Source: Pseudoscleropodium purum (lineage: Eukaryota > Streptophyta > Bryopsida > Hypnales > Brachytheciaceae). Taken from it: a DNA stretch of 64,000 nt. The DNA lies in NCBI GenBank assembly GCA_963969395.1, contig OZ017796.1, positions 47,234,243-47,298,242 of the forward strand, given 5' to 3'. Of this stretch, positions 38,177 through 47,761 are shown piece after piece; position 1 is the stretch's first letter, and each line of letters starts with the position of its first letter. The notes under the pieces are model-generated. The model saw nothing but the letters and a program-made list of their open reading frames with translations. It was not told the DNA's origin and searched no databases. Both the position numbers and the translations under genes were made by a program.

Positions 38177-39103
38177 TTAATCCCTAAAGATTTGTGGTTG
38201 TGTTTTCACCTAAAATGCTCTGAAATAGCCATTTCTAGTATAAGTACAAAATTTTAGAAAAGAAAATTTTGGGATACATATAATTATAGGATTTTGTTGT
38301 GCACTGGTTTGAAAAGATGTGGAAAAAATTTCAAAAGTTTCTACTATGTAGATAGCAAGATACTAGCGTTTGAATTGACAAAATTAATTTTATTGGCCTT
38401 GCAAAAAATTTGGTCAATTGCACTTCACAAGGTCACATTTGTATGAAAAAATATCCAAAATAGTGGTTATTCTTTAAATTCATTCTTCAAGGCAAGTTGG
38501 ATTTATGCTTGAAAATTTTTAGATCATTTGGAATTGTAGAAGATATAGGGGGGAAAATAGTAAGTAGATAGAAGCAGAAAATGATTCAAAACACTAAATT
38601 GTGAAGAATGGAATTATGGAACTAAAAAATGCCAATCCAAATGGTTGTAATGTTGTACTAAACAATCTACATCCAATTTTTTTTCATTTTGTTTTGAAAA
38701 TATGAAAAATTGAGTTAAATAAAGGACTTCAAAGTAAATTTTAGAATTAAGATTCCATAATTGCCCACAAACTAAAACTCCTCATAGCTTTCATCTCATT
38801 AATTAAAATGGAATGATTCAAAGCTTTCCACACATATGTAAATCTACAAAATCAAAGTCAAATTTTTATTTCTTAAAGAAGTGATTTAAAAAAAATATTT
38901 GGGTTTCCCATTGAGCAATGAAAATGACATATCACACAATAATTTTTTAACCATATAGTTAAAAGTTATGAAAATTGTTGCACCTTAAAGCTACTCCTTG
39001 GGTACATATTCTATGAAAATTTCAAAAAAAAAATTCCATTTGTAGTGAGATGCCCTCAAATGCTATGTTCTCAAAAAAACATATTAAGTGCTTTAGGGGT
39101 TAA
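38177..39103. mobile_element. TTAACCCCTAAAG-ended element, inverted orientation
   Basis: A 927-bp inverted relative of 37050-37995. It starts TTAATCCCTAAAG and ends CTTTAGGGGTTAA. The landmarks appear reverse-complemented (TATTTCTAGTA-like, CTCCTCATAGCTTTCATCTC, AAAGCTTTCCA). With its neighbour it makes an imperfect palindrome of about 2 kb. Confidence 0.7.
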
Positions 39104-39756
39104 TTAGAACAAATCAATGTAGTCCAGAGACAAATGAAAAATAAAACGCTACATATAAATGATATAATTGATTCATACAATAACAAAAATATTTAAATGA
39201 AAAACTACATATTTTATCATCATAGCAACTCAATATGTGAAAATTTCTAGACTATCCCTTTTCTATGGATAGGTGACAAGTCACAGTCCAATTTCATACA
39301 TTTATCTTAATAATAAATTTTACGTGGTATTAGCAGAGCAAAAGTATACTCTATTGATTTGAAATCTATAATCAATAGAGATGAGCAAGGTTATGATTGC
39401 GGACATCCTTATAACATTAATGAGCAATACTCTATTTGAAATCACAATTGGATGGAATAAAGTTGACTGTGGTCAATTTGCATATGAGCAAGGTTATGAT
39501 CTTGCTCGTCCACATAACACTATTGGTCAATGTTAGCAAGGTGTCTTTGGAGTGCATGCAATAAAAAAGTAATATAAGAAATGCAAGTGCACACATTTCA
39601 ATATAGATATTTGTCCTGCATGTTTCTCGATTGCATTGTATGTGGGTATGTTATCTTCTCCCATGTGCTTTTTCATTACATCATGCAAATATATCTTCTC
39701 CTCTTGAGCTCTTTGTTGAATTTTCAACCTCTGAATCATTTGTAGAGTATTCTACT

Positions 39757-40040
39757 CTTGAATAATGTTATGAGTTGTCACTCTGTGTCATGAGTGAACT
39801 TTTACATCATTCTGTGCCTTATTTTCAATGCACATGGATCCAAAGTTCATAAATGTGACTGGCAAAGCTTCTGTGTTAGAAAGCAAAATTTTGATTCTTA
39901 GCACATTTATGACAGCAATGATCTCAGCAACCACAAACGGCATGAAATTTACATCTGGCACCACCAAGAGGTAGTTCCGACAGACCAAAGTTGCAAGAGA
40001 AAAGGCCCTCAGGCCCAGGCAAGCGAGGTTGCACGTTCAG
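39757..40040. repeat. Direct repeat copy 1 of an unidentified segment
   Basis: Matches 40757-41047 at roughly 85-90% by eye. The best-conserved core (about 39900-40035) includes GCAACCACAAACGGCATGAA and GGCCCTCAGGCCCAGGCAAG. No protein family was recognised. This copy runs directly into a truncated TTAACCCC-family element. Confidence 0.7.
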
Positions 40041-40736
40041 AAGGTCACATTTATATGAAAAAAGGTCCAAAATGATGGTTACTCTTTGGATTCTTTTTTC
40101 AAGTCAAGTCGGCTATATGCTTGAAAATTTTCAGATCATTTGGAATCATACAACATATAGCAAAAAAATAATAAGTAAAAAAGAGTAAAGAATGATTTAA
40201 AATACTAAATTGTTAACAATTTATTTATGAATTTGAAAAATCTCAATCCCAACGGTTGTAATGTTGTAATAAACAATCTACATCCAATGTTTTTATCTTT
40301 TTCCCGAAATATTGAAAATTGAGTTAAATAAAGGACTTCAAAGTTTGTTTTAGAGTAGAGATTCAATAACAATCCACAAACTCCCACAAACTAAAACTCC
40401 TCATAACTTTTGACTTATTGATCAAAATGAAATGATTCAAAGCTTTCCAAGTATATAGAAATCTAAAGAATCAATTTCAAATTTAATTTCTTAAATAAAT
40501 AATTTTAAAGAAGTTTTTTTTTATTGCCTGGGCTACCCATCAAGCAATGAAAAGTACATATCATACAATAACTTCTTATCCATGTAGTCCAAAGTTATGA
40601 AAATTGTTGGGCCTTAAAGCTACTCCTTGAGCACATATTGTGTTAAAATTTCAGAAAAAAAATAAAACCCCCATTCATAGTGAGTTGCTCAAATTTTCTA
40701 TGTTGCCAAAAAACAAAGTTTGGGCATTCAAGGGTT
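40041..40736. mobile_element. Truncated inverted TTAACCCC-family element
   Basis: The interior matches the reverse complement of 37050-37740, with AAAACTCCTCATAACTTTTG and AAAGCTTTCCAAGTATAT landmarks. The right end is CAAGGGTTAA at 40727-40736. The other end is missing where it meets the direct repeat at 40040. Confidence 0.6.
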
Positions 40737-40756
40737 AATTGGGAAACTTTTTGCCT

Positions 40757-41047
40757 TCTTCAATAATGTTATCTTATGAGTTGTCACCCCTCTGTTTCAC
40801 GAGAGAACTTTTACATCCTTCCATGCCTTATTTCAATGCATTTGGATCCAATGTCTACAAATATGGCTTGCAAAGCTTCTATGTTAGAAAGCAAACTTTT
40901 GTTTTTTGGCACATTTATGACAGCAATGATCTCAGCAACCACAAACGGCATGAAATTCACATCTGGCACCACCAAGAGGTAGTTCCGACAGACCAGCGTT
41001 GCAAGAGAAGAGGCCCTCAGGCCCAGGCAAGCGAAGTTGCACGTGCA
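40757..41047. repeat. Direct repeat copy 2 of the unidentified segment
   Basis: Partner of 39757-40040. The sequence continues beyond the repeat as GC-richer DNA to about 41130, which may be the parental context. An open frame of 147 codons (40739-41182) crosses it but shows no recognisable domain and is not conserved in copy 1, so I do not call it a gene. Confidence 0.7.
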
Positions 41048-41182
41048 GAAGCTGCTCATCTGAAAGAACGTGGACTGCGCAACTGCTGTTGCAGAAAAAG
41101 AAACAGGGAGCCGAGAGGAAAAAGATTGGGATGCAGCATTAATAACTTATATACTGAAGTAAGTTACATCTGCAAGCAATGA

Positions 41183-41799
41183 AGAAGGAATTACAAGTGT
41201 AATAAATACAGCCCCATTTGCAAAGTACTTGTGAAATGTATAGTCAGCTGCATCCTTTACTCATTGGAATCCGAAACAATGTGTACTTGAAGCTGGAAAG
41301 CGAACCAGTCGTGTTAGAAAATGAACTTTGAGTTGGAATTTCCTACCACCAAACGCTTCTCGCACTTCTTCAAAGCTCACGTATGTGAACAACCGTGATC
41401 AATTCGTGATTCGATCGGTGAGGAATGTAGGGCACCGCAAACAATAACAAAGTGAAACTGATGAAAAGCAAGTAATCCTCTCTCCAAATCACTCACCATT
41501 TCAGCAATAGAAATGCGAAGTCCATAACACATTGTACGCAACAACTCTCTCCGATTTGAAGTGTGCCAGACAACAGTACTGATTAACATGTAAAGAGCGA
41601 TCCCATAATGGATACTACACCATGTTGCTCTGACGAGCTAATGTTGCAAATCCTGGCAAACTCGTAACAGAAAATAAAAGCAAGCTGACTACATAAGACA
41701 CACCAGTGATCCTCAAGGCACTTTGTTCCGCTTGGTCCTGCACCCATTCAGTTCTACTCTCAAGATCCAAAGCGTCAATGGAAAGACCACTGGTCTGCA
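41183..41799. other. 3' flank of allene oxide cyclase
   Basis: The sequence downstream of the AOC stop on the minus strand probably holds its 3' UTR. No further gene is supported; the minus-strand frames at 41377-41589 and 41615-41857 have no recognisable motif. Confidence 0.4.
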
Positions 41800-43604
41800 T
41801 TAGTTGGTGAAGTTCGGCGCACAATGTTCGGGGTGACATTCCTTGGCCTCCTTGCAAGGCTCCACAGAGACAGATGGCTCCACAGGTTTCTTCGTGAGGG
41901 CTTCTGGAAGCTTCTTAATGCCTTGCAAGTAAAACGTGTAGTGCAGCTTGAAGGGGAAAACGAGCTGCTGCAGCTTCACTTGGCCGTAGCACCCGGCGAA
42001 TATTCCTGAGCCTCCCGTGATGGCCAGGTAGCTGTCTTGGTAGGTGATGTAAGGTCCCTGGAAAGCCAGCCAAAACATGGATATCCACGTCAGGCTAGTG
42101 CACTGATCTTCCAAAACAAGGCATAAAACACAAAGGATACTAAACCCTGACCTCATCTCCTACTCGTTAAGAAAAGCATCTGCACTCCCCACACCTAGAA
42201 AGGGAAAAAGAGTAAAAGGAATCTTGAATTTATACAGAATCAGAACTTGAGAGTACGTCATTGGAAGTGCACTAAAAAAGCACATAAAGCAGGCACGAGA
42301 AAATTCAGATTTGGACATTGAACAACGAATACACCTCGGGACACTTCGAAACAGCTCTATTGCAAGGTAAAGAAAATTGCGGCCAACTCAAAATCTTCTG
42401 AAATTGTTGTTGACTCTACAGATATTTTCTCAAGTGATCGCTATTAGTTTTACCTTACAATTGAGGGACTTAGGGTTGATTTAATCGTCCAATGTCCAAA
42501 GCTAGATTTTCTTGTGCTTGATTTACGTGTTTTATCAATGAGCTCCAAAGGCTATTATTTTCAAATTTTAATTCCAAGTAACAAATTTTATAAAATTCTT
42601 TCAATTTTGTGGAATCGAGTTGGAGATGCTCTAACCCACATTACCAACTGCAACTCTCATCTCTTCCAACACACCGGGTTGGAAGAGTGGGTTGCTCAGA
42701 TTATACCAAAATATTCCTAAAATATTTGAAGAAGGGTGTCTAATTTCTTCTACACTAATCTAACAAGACACTCCTCCTTTGAGACAGTCCTCTAAGAAGA
42801 AACTCAACCTCAAACGTCCAGTACAACGTCAAGTTCGGAAAACAAGTGTCAGACAGTATAGCCCTGACCCTCCCAAAAAAAAGCGAAAGAGAAACTAGAG
42901 AAACCCCAACCAGTATCCTGTACCATATGTACAAATACCGGAAGGTCTGGCTTTCTACCCATATGTCGGTGATTACCTGCACGGAGATATGACCATAGTC
43001 GCCGATGTAGAAACTACTTAAAGCCTCGTACCGATCTCCTTTCTTCTCGGCGTTGTGCGAGATGAGAGTGCACAAGCCGGCCGTGATGCCTAGCCGCGTC
43101 GTAAGCGATCCATCGTACAACTGAACACACAAACACCAGGCTCACAGATTAACAAAGGACCCGTAATCACAAATTGCTACTTGGCCTCAAATTCATCTGT
43201 TTAACTATTGAAAACTAATTGAAATCTTTATATACTCACGACATAGACAATTTGTACGATTATGCAGTGTAGAACATGAGGTCTCCAGAAGATAGTGTAA
43301 CTGTTAGGAGCCTGATTCTCTCTCCTATACCGACCCCTGTTCACAACAGAAACTCGTCTCTTGGTTGGGTGTGTCAGAAATAGATGGGGGTGGGGTAATA
43401 AATTAAAACAGCTTTTCAAAAGACTAGCTCCTAACTAACCTTGTTACTGAGCGGCACAAGGTCTCCGAGGCCATTAATATGGGCGCCAGAGGTGGGATCT
43501 TTGTGTCCTCCAAACGGCAAGATCACGGGGCTTCCTCTATCCCTCTCGTTGATCTCGAACACCCGAAACTCCTGGACCTCCGAATCGTGACTCCGATGGA
43601 ACAT
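41800..43604 (-). CDS. AOC: Allene oxide cyclase
   Basis: Converts the unstable allene oxide from 13-hydroperoxy-linolenate into cis-(+)-12-oxo-phytodienoic acid, the committed stereochemical step of the OPDA/jasmonate pathway, normally in plastids. Exons 43440-43604, 42977-43120 and 41800-42057 join at phase 0 to give 188 residues. The active-site FEINERD has Glu17 and Asn19. Asn54 (LSNK), Cys72 (TAGLC), [33 protein letters not shown] and the C-terminal PNFTN all match the family. The ATG at 43604 (MFHRSH) gives the short form without an obvious transit peptide. An in-frame ATG at 43703 would add a GT-microsatellite-encoded stretch and is unlikely. A plastid-targeting exon further upstream cannot be excluded. 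Six 10-bp repeats lie about 140 bp upstream. Confidence 0.93.
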
Positions 43605-43639
43605 CTTCACAGACAACCCAACAACAACAACAAAACGCA

Positions 43640-43660
43640 CACACACGCACACACACAAAA
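43640..43660. repeat. CA dinucleotide microsatellite
   Basis: ACACACACGCACACACAC-type run just upstream of the AOC start codon, probably in its 5' UTR or a 5' intron. Confidence 0.8.
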
Positions 43661-43740
43661 TCTTGCAAACAATTACAATACAACAGTACTGACTGCCAGC
43701 CACAAGAAAAGCTCAAGCAATCACTTTCAAGCCTTCACTC

Positions 43741-43800
43741 CATGTGCGGTGATGAGCGGTGAAGTGCGGTTATGTGCGGCCATGTGAGGCCATGTGCGGC
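43741..43800. promoter_or_regulatory. Six tandem 10-bp repeats upstream of AOC (CATGTGCGGY)
   Basis: Six units in exact 10-bp register: catgtgcggt, gatgagcggt, gaagtgcggt, tatgtgcggc, catgtgaggc, catgtgcggc. Three contain CATGTG (CACATG on the other strand), an E-box variant that plant MYC2-type factors can bind. It sits 137-196 bp upstream of the AOC ATG. Regulatory function is inference; it may instead lie in the 5' UTR. Confidence 0.5.
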
Positions 43801-46019
43801 CAGTTCACCACTTACGGAGAGGGAGAGGTTCTGTTGGTCCATTGTTGTTTGTCTCTGATTCCCGCCACGTCACTGGTGGCTGGTGGCTTGCACTTATATC
43901 TTTTGCAATGAAATCCCATTGTTTCATTTGTTTAGAAATAAACAGAGAGGGAGAGGAATTAGATGCTGACGACTGTGTACAGTCAACCCTCCGTCAGTCT
44001 TAGCACGAGGAGCATTAGTCATATGTGTACCTAGCACAATTGAAGAATGACGCTGAAGGACAGACATTCATCCATTTGGGGGTAGGACAGTACTAGTAGG
44101 TGACGAGGTGTGTCCAATGAAAGTGATTCCGAATTGGAATCAGGTTTTTATAATGAATGTTTGGATGTTTTCATACAGAGGGCTGATGATTTCTTCGACA
44201 ATGAGAATTGTTGTCTTAAACCCTTAAACGTCGGACTGATCACCGTGGGAGAAAGCGGGCTGTGAATAGTACGAGGTGTCAGTGCTGACTGCACGAGACC
44301 GCACTATTCACAGCTTCTGAACAGTATCACGAAAATGGTGAAGTCGGGCAGTCCGGCGGGCGCGAGAGGGGGAACTATAGAAACGGTCGCAGGTTCCTGG
44401 CTATAGAGACTCCCGCATGTGGTGTCTTTCCTTCCAAGTCATTGGGGCCTCTAATTTTTGGTTCAAAGTAACGTAGTGGGTACTCGACGTAGAATACAAA
44501 GTTCATAAAGTGCGGTTCATGAAATATGCTCATGATTTGTGAGACATGGTAGTCAGATTTGCACACACAGAACAGTTGCTCCTTTACATGAAAATTTGAA
44601 TGCTGATGAAAACTCCGACTCTACGTGCCATCTGTGTGGTGCAATTCCTTTGGTGCTGCAACAAACTCTATACCCACTGAACACGTACGACTACACCTGA
44701 AGACTGAACACAGCACTTATTGGTAGCTTTCTTTCGCACATGGATTCCTCTTCATGCTGTCATTAATTCACCTGCACATCGGATGCAATACAAATGACGA
44801 GAACAACAAAGGCATCTCCATGTATGAAGAACATGCGTGCTCGGTATCCAAGCGTGCAACAGAGCACCATCAAACTAGAAGAATGAAATGAGGGAAATGC
44901 ACAATCCGAAGAGGTGGACATGCATAGCGCAATCGGGACATGGGGAGTGAACGGCACCACCACTTATTGTGTTGCCAAGTGCAACTGCGAAGTGAGGTCC
45001 TAAATGAGGCAACAAAAACGCACTGAAACTTAGTCTACAAAGTTTTATAATTATGAACAGGACAGTCACCACATACAGGTCGGTCGTCACTTTCAATCTG
45101 AAAATTCTCTTCCTAGCTAGTAATCTGATGCAGAAGGTGAACGCGAACATCAGATGCAGAAGACTTTCATCAATATGAACAAGACGACACTGTCAGGGAT
45201 CGAACAACTTCGGACTACAAACCATGCTTTTCCAAGCGTAGGCAACACTCGACGGCGGCTGTGAACAGTAGGCTCCTATAGGCATGGAAGCTGCCCGCTC
45301 CTGTGCGGGACGAAGTGCCCCGTTTTGTGAAGCGATGATAGCAAAAGCTCCATGGCATGCTGCCCTAACAAAAATTGGAAGGAGGGCAGCATGCACTCTA
45401 AGACCGTTTACCTCAATCTCCGTGACATATTCTTACAATTCGCATCACCGAAAAATACAGATGCTTTCAATGACGCTATTTCTGGTCGTACATGACAGAG
45501 CATGTCTTCATTATCACTTCCACCAGGAAAAAAAGGATGAAAAGACCTCCCTTACATCCAACAGATTGGTTTTTGTCATTCATCGGACACAAAACGTCCG
45601 TGTTGACGTTCAAGGGTTAAAGAAGATTAAGGTAAGGACACCCATAATTGCCAATGACCTAAATCACCACCCTAAAATCTTACAAAATGGGCACATATTA
45701 AGTGGGTGTCGAACACAGAAATAATCAAGGATAGGTTCAAAGTCACTTATGAATAAATCTTAGAACTTCATAAATTTTTGAAGTATCCAAATTACACAAT
45801 CGTTGATGCATTGGAGGTTTGGAATCCTCTTTCATTTGCCGACAAAACATATGCAAATATGACGAGTCCCATAATAGGAATATGCTCATGCGCAGTGCTA
45901 AAGTGGCAAATTTGGGTGTTCCTATTTTACATCAGCAGCAAAACGATATCATCAAGAGCGGACATTCAATATTCCCTTTTGCTTTCTAGACTACTCAGCA
46001 ATAATGAGAGGAATTACAA
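43801..46019. other. Spacer with hairpin-forming inverted repeats
   Basis: No gene is supported. Two short inverted repeats are visible: GCTGTGAATAGT at 44259-44270 with ACTATTCACAGC at 44303-44314, and GCATGCTGCCCT at 45355-45366 with AGGGCAGCATGC at 45383-45394. Open frames at 45284-45724 and 44875-45150 lack recognisable domains. Confidence 0.4.
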
Positions 46020-47506
46020 TCATTGCTTGTCTGAGAAATGCACTGTCGATGCTAGTTCATCAGAAAGGTCGGAAGGATCCTTCCTGGCAAGAAGCTCCGC
46101 TGCTCGTTCTTTCTCAATTCGTTCCCTTTCGCAATCAGCAAAGCTTTGGACGATGTCCAGCATGGCACCCGTGGATCCAAAGAACACTAGAGGTGCCAGA
46201 GATTTCTTCTTAATGCCTACTGGAATGGCGAGAGCTGCTCCCAGGACCGAAAATATCCATGACCTGCCAATAAGAACAATTTTCAAATTCGTACAAGTCC
46301 CGTAGGATGGTGAAGTTCAAATAATGTACTTCAATGCGGATTGAGAATGTTCACTCTCCTAGAACTAACATTTCCTGAACTCAGACTCTTTCGGCTGGTT
46401 TGTACTGTAGAGAACCCGGAGGAGAAACCCAGTACACCATAGTATTACTTCCTACAAGACCCATGCTTTGAAGATCCTGCAGATGAAGACCCCAGTTCTA
46501 ACTTCCAAATGCTCTTCCAAGACCTTCATAGGTCACAAAACCTATGGGATGGAGCAAATCGGATTTGTAGTAAGGCCACAACGGCCACCAGGAGCAAATA
46601 GATTTAATACCACTTTTAAAGCCCTAGAAGTTGATCTCATTGATCTTTGGTTTTAAACAATACGCTCGAGTCCTCAGTACAAATTGTAGGTTAGCTTTAC
46701 TACCCTATACAACGCCGGAGCAGCAGAGCGAATCCTTTATTCTACTCCTGTCTCAATTCATCAAAATAATGTCTCAAGCTCTCAGTCACATACTGTCCAC
46801 AAAGCCATCAGGCTTTCAGAATAGCGTATATTGGGTCAAACCCGATCATCACCGAGCTCAGATACCGGCGACAGACGTGTAGAATGCAGCACTAGAAGGT
46901 AAAATTTGAAACCTCCATCATCCTTGAAGCCGCAATGCCAGGAGACTCCTCAAGTGAAAATACGAATTTCGAGAGATAAATCAACAGTCTTCTGCGGAAA
47001 CCAACCCGAAAACGAACCCGAAAACCCTAGTGCTCAAGAAAGAGCTTCAGCGGATTCTTAACAGAAAATTAGGCCATCAACTCCGCCAAATCTCTGCTTC
47101 GAATGTAAAACCCAACGCTCAGAAGAACTTACTCTTTTCAAAAGACCATCCAAAAACAATAGGGTCATCCACTCCGCCAAATCTCTGCTTTGAATGTAAA
47201 ACCCTAATACTCAGGAGAACTCAGTGTTTTCATACCATCGTACATCACAATAACACCAAGAAAATCAAACAGGACACTGCAATCTCGTCGCCGAGATTGA
47301 TCTCTCTCGCACACACTTGCTGTTTGTCGTTGACAGATATGGCAAACGCAACTTGACGTCGCAACTCATGTCCGACAGAGTGCACCAAATTGTGCCAATT
47401 TAAATCAACGAACATGCTGGCAGAATGCTGAAGCAAGCACGTACCCGTAAAGAGAGCACTCGTCCAAGTTGTGCTCCGTTGCAGGAGGCTGATGCGAATT
47501 CGCCAT
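46020..47506 (-). CDS. Small membrane protein of unknown function
   Basis: Two exons, 47445-47506 and 46020-46263, joined by a 1181-bp GT-AG intron with consistent phase, give 101 residues from MANSHQPPAT. An ATG six bases upstream (47512) is also possible. I do not recognise the family with confidence. Residues 20-38 (YGSWIFSVLGAALAIPVGI) and 43-60 (LAPLVFFGSTGAMLDIVQ) are Gly/Ala-rich hydrophobic segments split by a KKK loop, like small mitochondrial or plastid inner-membrane proteins with paired helices. A charged helix with a single Cys (DCERERIEKERAAELLARKD) follows. Two cysteines (17 and 65) flank the membrane pair. A telo-box cluster lies about 40 bp upstream. Confidence 0.6.
47074..47222. 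repeat. Tandem duplication inside the intron of the small membrane protein
   Basis: A segment of about 57 bp beginning CATCAACTCCGCCAAATCTC (47074) recurs at 47165 as CATCCACTCCGCCAAATCTC, with ATGTAAAACCC and CTCAGRAGAACT words in both. The repeat period is about 91 bp. Confidence 0.7.
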
Positions 47507-47543
47507 TGTCATAACCGTCGGAATTGATCTGAGCGCGAAACGG

Positions 47544-47567
47544 AAACCCTAAAACCTAAAACCCTAG
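47544..47567 (-). promoter_or_regulatory. Telo-box cluster
   Basis: AAACCCTAAAACCTAAAACC-type run just upstream of the small membrane protein start. Telo-boxes are common in plant promoters of growth and organelle-protein genes. Function is inferred from position. Confidence 0.5.
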
Positions 47568-47761
47568 CATTCGTAAAGCCTAGATCTTCGTTTTCTGTGG
47601 ATTCTTGTCGTTTCCTGCTGCAAAATGAAGGGGTTGCCCCATTCATTGGAGTTGTGCAGGCATGCCAATCTTCGTGGCCTATTATAACTCTTGTAGATCT
47701 TAGTGCTGTTACCTAGATGATGGTCTCCAAAATCAACACTTGTTACTTTAGCTGAATCCAT

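Noticed and set aside
40739..41182. 147-codon plus-strand frame
   Set aside because: It crosses a repeat edge, the frame is not preserved in the duplicate at 39757-40040, and no domain is visible.
43605..43703. N-terminal extension of AOC from ATG 43703
   Set aside because: It would be encoded largely by a GT microsatellite (CVCVCVRFVVVV-like) and adds no transit-peptide character.
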